From NCBI GenBank assembly GCA_049999725.1, contig JBNGIS010018892.1:1-21949 (forward strand): a stretch of 21,949 nucleotides of DNA, given 5' to 3'. Position numbers and translations under genes: made by a program. Within the stretch, counting starts at the first letter, position 1. Each line of letters starts with the position of its first letter. Of the stretch, positions 1-9,896 are shown piece by piece. The notes beneath the pieces are model-generated. The model had not been told where the DNA came from, ran no database searches, and saw only the letters and a list, made by a program, of their open reading frames with translations. This DNA comes from Haplomitrium mnioides. Its lineage: Eukaryota > Marchantiophyta > Haplomitriopsida > Calobryales.

Positions 1-1
1 T

Positions 2-1033
2 ATTTTATCTATATATGTGGATGATATAACCATTCTCGGAACTCCATCTTTGATTACAAAAACAATATCCACACTGAAAACAGTATTCGATATGAAAGAT
101 ATTGGTCAGCCAAGTTATTGTCTTGGCATACAGTATGAGTATCTACCCAATGGCATGTTGATTCATCAATCAACTTATACAAAGAAAATTCTGAAACAGT
201 TTCATATGCATAACTCACACCCAGTGAGTACTCCAATGGATTTGAGAACTCTTGATATATCGAAGGATATGTTTACAAAGCGAAGAGACAATGAACCAAC
301 CTTAGGATCTGACAAACCCTACCTATCCGCGATAGGAGCACTGTTATATTTGGCAAACCAGACTAGGCCAGATATTAGCTTTGCTGTAAGTCTTCTAGCA
401 AGGCATAGCTCTCAACCAACCATTCGACATTGGAACGGTGTGAAGCGAGTTTTCAGATACTTGCAAGGAACTATCGATATGGGTTTGTTTTTTCCCAAAG
501 ATTTGAGAACCACCATTACTGGATATGCAGACGCAGGATATTTGTCTGACCCTGCAGATGCTAAATCCCAAACGGGATATGTTTTTCTACAAAGCACCAC
601 AGCTATTTCCTGGAAAAGCACTAAACAATCCCTGACAACTACATCTTCCAATCACGCAGAGATCATTGCTTTATACGAAGCCACCAGAGAGTGTGTGTGG
701 CTCAGAAATATGATCGAACACATTCACAAACACACAAGCTTATCGACTCCTACAGAACCTACCATTATATATGAAGATAACAAGCCTTGTGTGGATCAAG
801 TCGCACAAGGTTTTATCAAAGGAGATAGGATCAAGCATATAGCTCCGAAATTTTTCTATACCCATGAGCAACATGGGGATAAGATCAAAGTTGAATGGAT
901 CCCTTCAACTCAAAACAGAGCAGATCTATTCACTAAACCTTTACCACCATCACTACACAGAGAACATATCCTAGGCATTGGATTGAGAAAGTTATCTATA
1001 CTATTGAAACAAGAACCAGCACCTCATCTCTAA
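2..1033 (+). CDS. copia-1 polyprotein C-terminus: reverse transcriptase tail and RNase H (partial)
   Basis: This is the C-terminal end of a copia Pol polyprotein, which copies the element's RNA into DNA and degrades the RNA template. The frame is open from the left edge, so there is no true start codon in the window. The YVDD catalytic box of RT is at 14-25, followed by the conserved copia blocks around CLGIQYEYL, HQSTYTKKIL, YLSAIGALLYLA and TRPDISFAV. RNase H begins near 500. Counting the Val of YVDD as residue 1, the likely acidic catalytic residues are D172 (GYADAGY), E215 (SNHAEIIALYEA) and D254 (YEDNKPC). The usual copia terminal motif ADLFTKPLP is at residues 302-310. The frame ends at TAA 1031-1033. 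There are no stops or frameshifts, so the element was recently active or is a young copy. Assignment to copia RT/RNase H is very secure; the lineage within copia is not determined. Confidence 0.93.
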   Translation: MLSIYVDDITILGTPSLITKTISTLKTVFDMKDIGQPSYCLGIQYEYLPNGMLIHQSTYTKKILKQFHMHNSHPVSTPMDLRTLDISKDMFTKRRDNEPTLGSDKPYLSAIGALLYLANQTRPDISFAVSLLARHSSQPTIRHWNGVKRVFRYLQGTIDMGLFFPKDLRTTITGYADAGYLSDPADAKSQTGYVFLQSTTAISWKSTKQSLTTTSSNHAEIIALYEATRECVWLRNMIEHIHKHTSLSTPTEPTIIYEDNKPCVDQVAQGFIKGDRIKHIAPKFFYTHEQHGDKIKVEWIPSTQNRADLFTKPLPPSLHREHILGIGLRKLSILLKQEPAPHL

Positions 1034-2201
1034 TATCTCAAATATGGATTACTTATCTTCTTCATAATGTACTGTTGATGAATTCCAGACCTCTGTTTAT
1101 CAGCATCAACAGTTGATATTCTACATCAGTCACCTGCATCCAAGTCAACAACAATTTTATGTTAGCTGCACCGACATATTTCACAGATATAACAGAAAGC
1201 TTCTTTTTTCACTTTTCCAGTACTGAAGAATCGACACAATACTTATCTATATTTTTTGCAGCACATCGACATTATTGCTGCATACTTTGAAGATCACAAG
1301 TTTTCTTTTTTGTATCATTCTAATCATCTGTTCAGCTCATCTTATATGAAGTAGATCCAAAAACTCATTTGAAGACGAATTTGACAACTATAAATATATT
1401 CCACACAGAAGGCATAGCGATTCTGATTCAGGGGGAGTACACTGGATTTGCAGCATACATTCTTCGAAGAGAATCATACCAGCGATTCAATGGGAAAGTG
1501 TTCGACACCAAAACCAGAGCATATATGATTCAATACAGACGAGCGTCCTTATCGAATATTCACCATTTGACAATATCCCTGCAACGATTCAAAGTCCTGC
1601 CGATCGACATTCGACGAAACATCCTTCTTCACCTGGCAGATTTGTGCAGCATTCTTTCGACCACCACCATTGCTGCAACATTCGAACATCTCATTCGATT
1701 TGCAGCATGCTTTCGACAAATGCCAGTGCTGCACCATTCAACGATTTGGAGTATTCAGATGCCGTTGACAAAGCAAGCTCGATTCAAGCTCTTCACATTG
1801 CAGATTCATGCAGCATTTGCAAATCGCCATCGACGTTTTTCTTCTCTTCGTCAAACGCGCCGCGCGACAGCAAAATCTATTTTTCTAAATGAAAACCTAA
1901 AATTTAAAAATCTTGTTTATTAAAAAAAAAAAAGAAAAAAAAAGTATAGAAATTTTAAAAATTTATGTTTATATTTTTCTTTTTCTTTAGGTATTTTATC
2001 CTCCTCTATAATATCTATAGAATAAACTTTTACATCATTTAAAAAAAAAAAAAAAAACAAATTATTTATTTATTTTAGATGACCCCTCTTATATGTAAGG
2101 GTTGTGGAGCTCTTTCCCTTGGAGATAGAAGAAGGGTTTTAATGAGACCAAACCCAAAAGTAGACGGGGATCATACTAGGGTTAGCACTTATTTTATGTT
2201 G
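1034..2201 (+). other. copia-1 non-coding spacer between RNase H and polypurine tract
   Basis: About 1.2 kb separates the pol stop codon from the polypurine tract, which is long for a copia element. From about 1200 to 1860 the sequence is full of loosely repeated ATTCGA/TTCGAC and TGCAGCA-like words, as if built from a decayed short tandem repeat. A frame without stops crosses 1369-1923, but it opens with TTG and resembles no known protein, so I do not call it a gene. From 1920 to 2075 there are A-rich and T-rich tracts. From about 2080 to 2200 the sequence looks like the usual untranslated tail ahead of the polypurine tract. The middle could be an insertion or a captured sequence; I see no target duplication around it. 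Confidence 0.5.
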
Positions 2202-2232
2202 TGATCGATGTTTTTTTTTCATACATCGATCA
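2202..2232 (+). promoter_or_regulatory. Perfect 10-bp hairpin abutting the copia-1 polypurine tract
   Basis: The arms TGATCGATGT (2202-2211) and ACATCGATCA (2223-2232) are exact inverted repeats around an 11-base loop that is mostly T. The right arm runs directly into the polypurine tract, which primes plus-strand DNA synthesis in LTR retrotransposons. A structure here could affect plus-strand priming or transcript 3'-end formation, but that role is inference; only the inverted repeat is seen. Confidence 0.7.
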
Positions 2233-2240
2233 AGGGGGAG
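2232..2240 (+). other. copia-1 polypurine tract (PPT)
   Basis: AAGGGGGAG immediately precedes the TGTTG start of the LTR. This is the standard position and composition of the primer for plus-strand synthesis in copia elements, where an RNase H-resistant purine run is kept. Its exact adjacency to the LTR supports the LTR start chosen. Confidence 0.9.
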
Positions 2241-2413
2241 TGTTGTAATATGTACTTAACCCTAGTTTATTATCTAGTTAGTTAACTTAACCCTAGTCTA
2301 GTTAAGAGGTAGTTATAACCTTACCTCTTTGTATATTGATATATTGAGATATTAATATATACATGAGAGAAGTTTGGAGGAGTGAATATAATTGTCGCAT
2401 ACAATCCATAACA
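2241..2413 (+). repeat. copia-1 3' LTR (173 bp)
   Basis: The repeat starts TGTTGTAATATG right after the PPT and ends CCATAACA, giving the canonical TG...CA ends and a near match between the terminal hexamers TGTTGT and the complement of ATAACA. The 3' end is fixed independently because gypsy LTR homology starts at the next base. The LTR is short and AT-rich, with the stretch around 2330-2360 holding a run of TATTGATATATTGAGAT-like TATA-rich sequence that could serve as promoter or processing region. The 5' LTR partner lies outside the window. Confidence 0.88.
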
Positions 2414-3754
2414 CTAAAGACTCTAAATTAATGGTTTCTTTGTTGGTTGTCTTTGATAATTCTGAGTAAAGATCCATTGAAGGAAATTCTAAATTGTTGA
2501 GCGATTGTATTCTGTCATCTAAAACTAGAGTAAAGAAGAGAATTTGCAAGAGCGCAAGCAAGAGAGTAGTCCTATTCTAGATGTGCGGAAAAGAACTCAA
2601 AGTGGTTGCTTTCTTGTCAATACAAATTTGCAAATTGTCGTTTTGTGAAAGAAGACATAATCGTCTTCAGCTTTTCCAAAAATTGTCTTTGAGTTGGATG
2701 TATAATTAGAATTAACAAAGTGACCCAGGGAGGGAGTCAACTGCGGTAGGGAGGGGTATCTTGAGCCAGTCGTAGGGCCTACCTGATTGTTTGTAATAAA
2801 GTAAGTACCTTGCTAAATATGCAGAGAGATTAGAGAAAAGAGTGGTGAGAATTAACTTTGCAGATCGACAAATTTGTGAGGTTAAGTTCGAGTTGATGGA
2901 TTTGAAATCATTGCGTCTAACCAGGTCTTTGCTCAAGGTAATCCAAAATCTACAGTGTAACGGAGATAAGAGAGGGTTGATTGAGAGGGAGAGTATAGGA
3001 GAGCGATTGAAGTTGCTCCTTGATCCTTGTGATTCGCAAGAGAGAAAACAAATTTCTCGAGGGCTACGCGAGAATAAAGATAGTACATGCTTGTGGAAAA
3101 GTGGAGTTCCGAAGAGAGAGCACGGAAAGAGGATCTTTGGGATCCAAAGTATTTGAAAGACACGTGTTGATCGTTAGTCGCTAGTGGAAGCTGTCACGCG
3201 AGAAGGCCGGAAGTAAGGTGAAATCAGATTCGGATCAATTTCAGGATCGATTCCGAAGAGAGAAAGGAAAAGAGAGTCAAAAGTCCGAAGAGTTCAGCGG
3301 AACGACAGTCAATCTTCCCAGTAGAAAAGAGCGTCGGACGGCTGAGTTCCAAAGAGATTTATGTCGTGTAGTGGTTGGAGTTAGAAGTGGCGTCAACTAC
3401 TTTGTTGTTCAACGCCAGAGCCAACGTACGGAGGGTGGTACAAGGAAGGACAAGCAGTCTAACTTTCGAGTTGACGACGACGGCAAAAGCGGTTCCTGAG
3501 TGGAGCTTCAGAAGTTGTTTGTTGAGATTAAAAGCGTCATTTTGGAAATACGATATTTAGTCCGCTGGAAGTTTCTGGAGGCCAATCTTTTAACTGCAAA
3601 GTCTGATTGTGATTGAGAGATTGTGTCCAAGAAGCAAAAATTACAAGTTTTACGTAGAAAGTGTATCATGTTTTCATATTTCCACTGTCTCCTTGTGTAA
3701 AAGAGCCCGTGAGAGGGATAAATCTTGTATTTTTAGGATCTCCCCATTACCACA
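2414..3754 (+). repeat. gypsy-1 5' LTR, 5' end removed by the copia-1 insertion
   Basis: This is near-identical along its length to 12882-14249 in the same orientation. The two copies agree up to CCACA (ending 3754 and 14249) and diverge at the next base, which fixes the LTR 3' end. A PBS follows after 9 bases, so this is the 5' LTR. The missing first part, equivalent to 12793-12881, should lie beyond copia-1 outside the window. Short open frames inside are chance products of the LTR, on both strands, and are not genes. Confidence 0.92.
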
Positions 3755-3763
3755 TGAGATTTT

Positions 3764-3780
3764 TGGCACCGTTGACGGGG
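3764..3780 (+). other. gypsy-1 primer binding site, tRNA-Asp type
   Basis: TGGCACCGTTGACGGGG matches the complement of the 3' end of plant tRNA-Asp, as I recall it, at 15 of 17 positions, with mismatches at 3768 (G to A) and 3775 (C to A). It begins 9 bases after the LTR end. tRNA-Asp priming is common among Athila-like plant gypsy elements. The two mismatches fit an old copy. Confidence 0.8.
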
Positions 3781-5448
3781 AGGCGTGTCGACTATGGGAC
3801 GGGATTACCTTTGAATCTCAGCCTTGAATCTTGGTTTAGCCAATGTAAGCTTCTTTGACATATGTCTAGAATACTGTCGTAGCACAGGGTGAACACTCCA
3901 GCCTCAAATAGCGCAACCAGAGAAAGAACCATGTAAGATCTATGTAGAAAATTTGCTCTTAATTCGCTTTTATAGACTTTCCAGATTCTTTATAGAGTTC
4001 TGAAACTACACTATATCAGTTCAGAGATAGACTGCTCTCCTTCTCTTGGTCTAACAACCCTCTCTCCAAATAAAACACAAACAAACACTTCTCACAGATT
4101 AATATATTAGAACATTAGCTAAGAATCACACAAACCGCATGATTGACATTCTTAGGACAAGAAAATTGATGTACTGACAGGTTTTAAACTATAGTTGTTT
4201 CAGAAACATCCCCAAGCAACTAGTCACCCAACTTGCTTGGAATTTTCAGAACAACACTCCAGTGCCAACCTTCATTACACCAAATCCCTTCCCTCAAGCT
4301 GGATACTCAAGTCACTCCAACCTGATATACCCCAGAGTTTGATGATGAGAACTCAGCTCTAGAACAATCCTCCTTGATCTCACATCCAAATGTTATTCCT
4401 CTAACCACCCACTACTCTATTTGCTTGTAAAATGGCCTACCTATTCTATAGGCACACACAATTCAAAACAATACTAGCTCTACTGTAATCCACCAACAAG
4501 CATCCACCAGTTGGAGAATCACAGAAGGTTCTTTCTTTCAAGATTCAACAATTTGACACATGTATACAAACATAGAACAAAATAGAACCCAAAGCAGGCT
4601 TGATTGCTACCAAATCTCCCACAAATTACAATATGGAATTCAGATCCTAGATCCACCAACAGAATACAAGCAGGTACCTCTTGATCTATCCTTCTCTGAT
4701 GCAATCTTTCTGATTTCCCAAATTGAAAACTTGCAGAACATTTATCACTAGAATCTGACTTCATTTCCTTGTTCCTCACTCATGCTACTCCTTCTGAATA
4801 CGCAATTTCCAAGAGCAGGGGACCTCATAGCCAAAAATCTATTCAACTTTATTATATAAAGCGCAAATGTACAATGAGATGACCAACATGATAGGAAACT
4901 TGCCTCCAGGCTTGTACCCCTATCTTGCTCTAATGAACTCTAACAAATAACTGTCACTAGATTCACAAACCTCTCTAAAAAAGCTAGCTTCCTTCTAAGA
5001 CAACTCGTACTCGCTACTTTTCTTATTAGAACTAACTGCTCACATCATGTTCTTAAACTAAATAACTAACTTCTACTTATTTACGCTAACTCATCTCTCT
5101 ATTAGAATTAACTACTAATGATTGTTCTTATAATAATTTTTGAACTTTTCACTAACTCTTGCTATTCTACTTCTTAATTTTTGAATTTTTAAAATCTCCT
5201 CACGTCTAATGCACATTTTGAACTTTCGGATTCTCCTCCGCTCGTCATTTCAAACTTTCCCAATTTACTGTATCGAACTTTCAGATTCTCTACATTGAAA
5301 TTTCAAAAATGTCCGATTCGAACTTTCACAAATGCTAGATTCAATTGCCCTCACCAAATCCTCAATAAATCGTTGCTTTGCCAATCGTTCTTCACTTTTG
5401 AACTTGTGCCTATTCCCATCATCGTTCAATTGATGTGAAACAATGCCA
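3781..5448. other. gypsy-1 leader and probable inserted DNA, no gene seen
   Basis: The first hundred or so bases after the PBS are likely original leader. After about 3880 the character changes to AT-rich, pyrimidine-biased sequence with no convincing ORF on either strand. On the minus strand it resembles untranslated or LTR-like DNA, for example the stretch near 4840-4870 read as a run ending in ATAATAAAG. From about 5215 to 5340 there are loose repeats of GAACTTTC followed by GATTC at uneven spacing. With 7271, this leader reaches about 3.5 kb, so it probably contains an insertion whose ends I cannot define. Confidence 0.45.
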
Positions 5449-5548
5449 NNNNNNNNNNNNNNNNNNNNNNNNNNNNNNNNNNNNNNNNNNNNNNNNNNNN
5501 NNNNNNNNNNNNNNNNNNNNNNNNNNNNNNNNNNNNNNNNNNNNNNNN
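5449..5548. other. Assembly gap of 100 N
   Basis: A run of exactly 100 N is the usual placeholder for a gap of unknown size. It lies directly next to a tandem duplication, so repeat collapse may have caused the break. All lengths quoted across this point are provisional. Confidence 0.98.
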
Positions 5549-5721
5549 TCTAATCTGATCTTCGGACTATCTCTCCTAAGCTCACTTTGGATTCTTCATG
5601 CAACTGATTTCCGATCTGCTCTTCGGACTTTTGCAACCCGCTTCTAATCTGATCTTCGGACTATCTCTCCTAAGCTCACTTTGGATTCTTCATGCAACAG
5701 ATTTCCGATCTGCTCTTCGGA
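5549..5721. repeat. Direct tandem duplication, period 94 bp
   Basis: The segment beginning TCTAATCTGATCTTCGG at 5549 recurs at 5643. The first 79 bases match with one difference (CTGATT versus CAGATT). The first copy starts at the gap edge, so more copies may be missing. Shorter internal echoes (GATCTGATCTTCGGA-like and GATCTGCTCTTCGGA-like) suggest the 94-bp unit itself arose from a smaller repeat. Confidence 0.9.
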
Positions 5722-6729
<1,008 letters not shown>

Positions 6730-6744
6730 TGCTCCCATCGATTC

Positions 6745-7037
6745 GCAGAGTGGCAGATAACCATGCCTTCCTCAATCTTGCTTAATTTTTCAAACTCCTC
6801 CACGCTTCTGCAACCTTGCAGCATGTCTATGGCTCTTAGTAGTGGTCCTGTAGGAATGGGTGGCAATCCTTCAAAATCAACCACCTCTGGCCTTTGTTCC
6901 TCTCCATCATCCATTGATCCTTTTTCTCATAGCCGCATCCACTCCATTTCTACGACCTCTTCCACAATCAAATTCTTCCCACGACTCATCGAACACAGGA
7001 ACTCATCTAACGACAGCGCTGCACTTTATCCCATCAT
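6745..7037 (-). pseudogene. Unrecognised ORF fragment directly upstream of the enolase piece
   Basis: From tandem ATG codons at 7032-7037 the minus strand gives a protein-like frame of about 95 codons with two stops, a TAA three codons in and a TGA near 6935. The readable parts include SLDEFLCSMSRGKN, VVEMEWMRL, a proline-rich VVDFEGLPPIPTGP and an amphipathic segment DMLQGCRSVEEFEKLSKIEEG. The composition (acidic, Glu/Leu-rich, evenly used) looks like real coding sequence, but I do not recognise the family. The enolase frame begins a few bases downstream in another frame, so this may be a second captured host fragment or a leader exon from the same donor. A TATA-like palindrome lies about 80 bp upstream. 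Confidence 0.5.
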
Positions 7038-7112
7038 GATACAAAGTAGATAGAAGCTAGTTGGCCTTCAAAAAATAAACTAGTTTAAAAAAAATAAAAT
7101 TTAAATCAACTT

Positions 7113-7124
7113 CCTTATATAAGG
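7113..7124 (-). promoter_or_regulatory. TATA-like palindrome upstream of the minus-strand ORF
   Basis: CCTTATATAAGG is a perfect 12-bp palindrome containing TATATAAG on both strands. On the minus strand it lies about 80 bp before the ATG codons at 7032-7037, which leaves room for a transcription start and a short 5' UTR. On the plus strand it lies about 150 bp before the gag start. Promoter function is inference from position and sequence only. Confidence 0.3.
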
Positions 7125-7271
7125 CCTTCTCTCCTATTTGCCAATTACATAACTTTTTTTTTCTCATATACTTATATACACTTTTACAATTATTATACAC
7201 AATATCAAAACTTACCACTTCCTTCTTACTCCACTATGCCAAAAAGTACTCATTGAACTTTTTTTGACCTT

Positions 7272-7715
7272 ATGTCAACAACTATGCTCTCACAATTACC
7301 TTGGGATCCTAGCACTTATCTAGGGTGAGGAGGAAGATTGGAAAGACAATTGGCCAGAGAAGAAAGGCAAAGAAGAAGAGAAATTGAGATACTTGCGTGG
7401 ATTGAATCCCAAAGAGCTTTAAGGTTTAGTTTGCCTATTGGAAGCGGGCAGGGAACTTTGGTTCAAGAGAGAGTCACATATATTGAAGGAAGAGCGTCTG
7501 AGTCCGAAGAGGACAAAGAGGTCCGATTTGTTGCATCAAAGGAAGAAGATCACCCTTCTAGGGTATTTTCAAACCCCTTGTTTGCAACAAGGCCGTTCCT
7601 AAATCCATCCTCAAACTCAGAAGAAAGTACTCCACTTGGTTCGCCAAGAGGAGGAGGAGGATCTCCTAGCCCCATTGCAGTTCTGGTTCAGATGGCTACA
7701 CTAATCAAAACCTAG
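7272..7715 (+). pseudogene. gypsy-1 gag N-terminal remnant
   Basis: Gag forms the virus-like particle of the retrotransposon. A frame from ATG 7272-7274 reads through one TGA (7326-7328) into a strongly basic segment (RQLAREERQRRREIEILAW), then an acidic linker and a glycine- and serine-rich tail (GSPRGGGGSPSP), ending at TAG 7713-7715. The usual gag capsid domain and CCHC zinc knuckle are missing. The next bases are already protease, so an internal deletion removed most of gag. Assignment rests on position between leader and protease and on the basic N-terminus; no diagnostic gag motif survives. Confidence 0.6.
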
Positions 7716-8015
7716 TTGAAACCCGTGGAGTGAACATCATGATTGATCAGACTATGCAAGATCTAGAATTAAGAGAATTGAAGCCTACTAGGAAGATTTT
7801 GCGAATGGCCGATCAGACGAGGATGGTTCAGATAGGATTCCTAAAAGAAGTTCCGACGATTATTGGCGGAGTCACTTTCAGATTGGATTACGTGGTAATT
7901 AAACCTCCCATGGCTAGTTTATACCCATTGCTTATTGGGACGACCCTGGCTGTACAAAGCTGGAGTTGTCACTGATTGGAAGAAAAAGAAGATCATTTTT
8001 TGGAACAGTCTGTAG
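7715..8015 (+). pseudogene. gypsy-1 aspartic protease, inactive
   Basis: The protease cuts the Gag-Pol polyprotein. Signature pieces follow in order: GVNIM with MQDLEL just downstream, RMADQTRMVQIGFL, GVTFRLDYVVI and the flap-side YPLLIG, as in gypsy-type proteases. Two lesions are visible. The triad that should read D-T/S-G is occupied by E-T-R, with Glu codon 7718-7720 in place of the catalytic Asp. An extra base near 7940 shifts the frame just before the conserved RPWL (7941 onward), which then continues in the frame used by RT. The domain's first residues follow straight after the gag stop. Family assignment is firm from the surrounding blocks. Confidence 0.8.
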
Positions 8016-8348
8016 ATTACATTGCCCTTAACTAAAGAAGTTTATCAGGGGGAAACAACCAAGGAATTGCCTGGACATACGTCTGATTGGTCATCAGAAG
8101 AACAAGAAGAGTCATCCCGCATTGTTGGGGGACTTCAGTGGTCACTAGAGGAGTTAATTGAAGAAAGTTTGGAAAGACCTCGAGTAAAAGCTAAAGAGAA
8201 GGAACATCTGGCCTTGGCCGCAGAAGAATGGTTCGAAGTGCAATGTCGGAATGTTGCTATGGTAGATGATTTACCCTCTAGGGCAGATGATACAATAGAT
8301 GATCCAAGTGTTGTTGATGTTCTACCTCCACCACTCGCCGAGCTATAA
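8016..8348 (+). pseudogene. gypsy-1 protease-RT linker
   Basis: This stretch of about 110 codons is open in the same frame as the protease tail and RT. It is very acidic and Glu-rich (SSEEQEESSRIV, SLEELIEESLE), with no recognisable domain. Plant gypsy Pol proteins carry such variable, hydrophilic linkers between protease and RT. It ends at TAA 8346-8348, after which the frame continues into the RT lead-in, so the stop is an internal lesion and not a true end. Confidence 0.7.
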
Positions 8349-9377
8349 GTGGTTTGAGAAGGATTCTCTAAAGAGGATCAAATCTAGCTAATTAATATTG
8401 GGACAAAATCTAATCCAAAAATGTTGAAAGTGTCTAAAGAACGAGTTGGAAAATCACTAAAGGCCTATAAAGAACTCCTAATGGAATTTTGAGATGTGTT
8501 TGTATAGAGCTACAAAGATTTGAAAGGTGTGGTGTCGAAGACATGTCAACATCAGATATATCTGGAGGAAAATGTAATTCCTGTACGACAAAGGCAATAT
8601 TGCATGAATCCCAAATTTTCACTAAAAGTAAAGGAAGAAATCCCGAAGTTGTTGGAAGCAGATTTTATATTTCTTGCAGAAAATTCTTAGTGGATGTCTC
8701 CAATGATCATTGTTCTGAAGAAGGAGGGAAAAATCCAAGTGTATGTGGATTTTCGGAAACTGAATGCGATAACAAAGAAAGATTTTCATTTGATGTCGTT
8801 CATTGACAGTATTTTGAATGTGGTCGCTGGGAAGGAGTGTTATTCCTTTATGGATGGATTTAGTGGCTACAACCAAATTACAGTTCATCCCAATGATCGA
8901 GCGAAGACAACCTTTACCACAGATTGAAGGACCTATGCCTACAAGGTGATGCCTTTTGGGTTGTGTAATACACCAGCCACGTTTACGAGATTGATGACAG
9001 AAGCTTTCCGGTAATATCTTTGGGTGTTTATGGAAGTGTTCTTGGATGATTTCTGCGTGCATTCGATGACAAATACTCATTTGGGATTTCTGCGGAAGTG
9101 TTTGGAAAAATGCTAGAAATTCTGAATCTATCTACATCCGGATAAATTTTTTGGCTTATCCAAAGGGATACTTTTGGGCCATAAAATTTCAAAGGAGGGG
9201 ATTTCCCTAGATCAATCCAAAGTAGAAGTGATCATGGATCTTCCAGTATCTACAACTCTGAAGGGTCTCAGAGGATTCCTGAATTGTGTGGGATATGATC
9301 GAAGAATGATTGATAGATATGCCTGGATTGGGGATCCTCTGACTAAATTGTTAAGGAAATCTGAAGATTGGAACTAG
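8349..9377 (+). pseudogene. gypsy-1 reverse transcriptase
   Basis: Reverse transcriptase makes the DNA copy of the element. Conserved blocks are readable in one frame: an EGFSKEDQI and NIGTKSNPKM lead-in, SYKDLKG, VRQRQY with MNPKF just after, SPMIIVLKK, VDFRKLNAITKKD, SFMDGFSGYNQI, YKVMPFGLCNTPATF, the catalytic FLDD at 9039-9050, LGHKISKEGI and LRGFLN. In-frame stops occur at 8355, 8385, 8490, 8505, 8688, 8925, 9012, 9114, 9123 and 9375, with no frameshift. At 8505 and 8925 the stop replaces a Trp that is nearly invariant in relatives. The palm-domain aspartates are kept. The wording fits the non-chromodomain gypsy RTs of land plants. Confidence 0.93.
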
Positions 9378-9896
9378 ATGGAAGAGAGTCAGAAATTTTT
9401 TGAGAGTTTGAAACACAATCTGAGTTCCACGTGAGTAATGGCTATTCTCGATTGGACCAAAAAGTTTCATCTTTACATTGATACTTTTGGGACTGCCATA
9501 AGGGTGGTGCTCAGCTAGAAGGGTTCCAAGAAAGAGGAGCATCCAATTTATTATGCCAGCAGACAGTTATCTATTCCTGAACAGAATTACCATACAATGG
9601 AGAGAGAAGGGTTGGGGATGATTTATGCGGTGCAGAAATTTCAACACTATCTACTAGGATATCCCTTTGTTTTCCACACCGATCACAATGCACTAAAGTA
9701 CATCATAAATAAGCCAGGCTTATCTGGGAGATTGGCCAAATGGATTTTGTTATTGTAGGAATTTGAATTTGAAGTGCATGTAAGACCAACAAAGAGTCAT
9801 GCAAATGCAAATTTCTTGTCTTGTTTGGAAGGAGAGCCAGCCTTGGATAGAGTGGATGACTAGTTGGTTGATGAACACTTATTTTACTGTATCTGA
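9378..9896 (+). pseudogene. gypsy-1 RNase H
   Basis: This is the RNase H domain that removes template RNA, in the same frame as RT. Visible motifs are DWTKKFHLYIDTFGTAI (first acidic residue), HPIYYASRQL, YHTMEREGLGMIYAVQKF (catalytic Glu), FVFHTDHNALKYI (second Asp) and the distal SHANANFLS. In-frame stops are at 9432, 9516, 9756 and 9861. The frame is lost at TGA 9894-9896, where homology moves to the next frame (VSEESEFKDI). Catalytic residues survive, yet the stops rule out activity. Confidence 0.9.

Larger units (their letters stand above)
1..2413 (+). mobile_element. Ty1/copia LTR retrotransposon copia-1, 3' half
   Basis: This is the 3' part of a copia element that runs off the left edge of the window. 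In order it has the end of reverse transcriptase beginning at the catalytic YVDD motif, RNase H, a spacer of about 1.2 kb, a polypurine tract and an LTR of 173 bp that starts TGTTG and ends AACA. The base after the LTR, 2414, is the exact point where homology to the gypsy LTR at 12882 begins, which fixes the boundary and shows the element sits inside another transposon. Its coding part has no stops, unlike the two other elements here, so it is the youngest insertion. The predicted 5-bp target duplication is CTAAA (2414-2418); its partner would lie outside the window. Confidence 0.9.

Noticed and set aside
1369-1923. 184-codon plus-strand open frame in the copia-1 spacer
   Set aside because: It begins at TTG, has a composition driven by TTCGA-like repeats, matches no family, and an overlapping frame on the opposite strand is also open. 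Likely chance.
2352-3858. Several short open frames on both strands within 2352-3858
   Set aside because: They fall inside the gypsy 5' LTR, and matching ones recur broken in the 3' LTR at 12868-14040. LTR sequence, not genes.
4519-4779. Minus-strand open frame of 86 codons
   Set aside because: No motif, an overlapping plus-strand frame of similar length, and AT-rich context. Not supported as a gene.
7050-7070. CTAG followed by T as a possible Helitron 3' end near the captured gene fragments
   Set aside because: No GC-rich hairpin lies just upstream and no matching TC start was found, so the Helitron reading is not supported.
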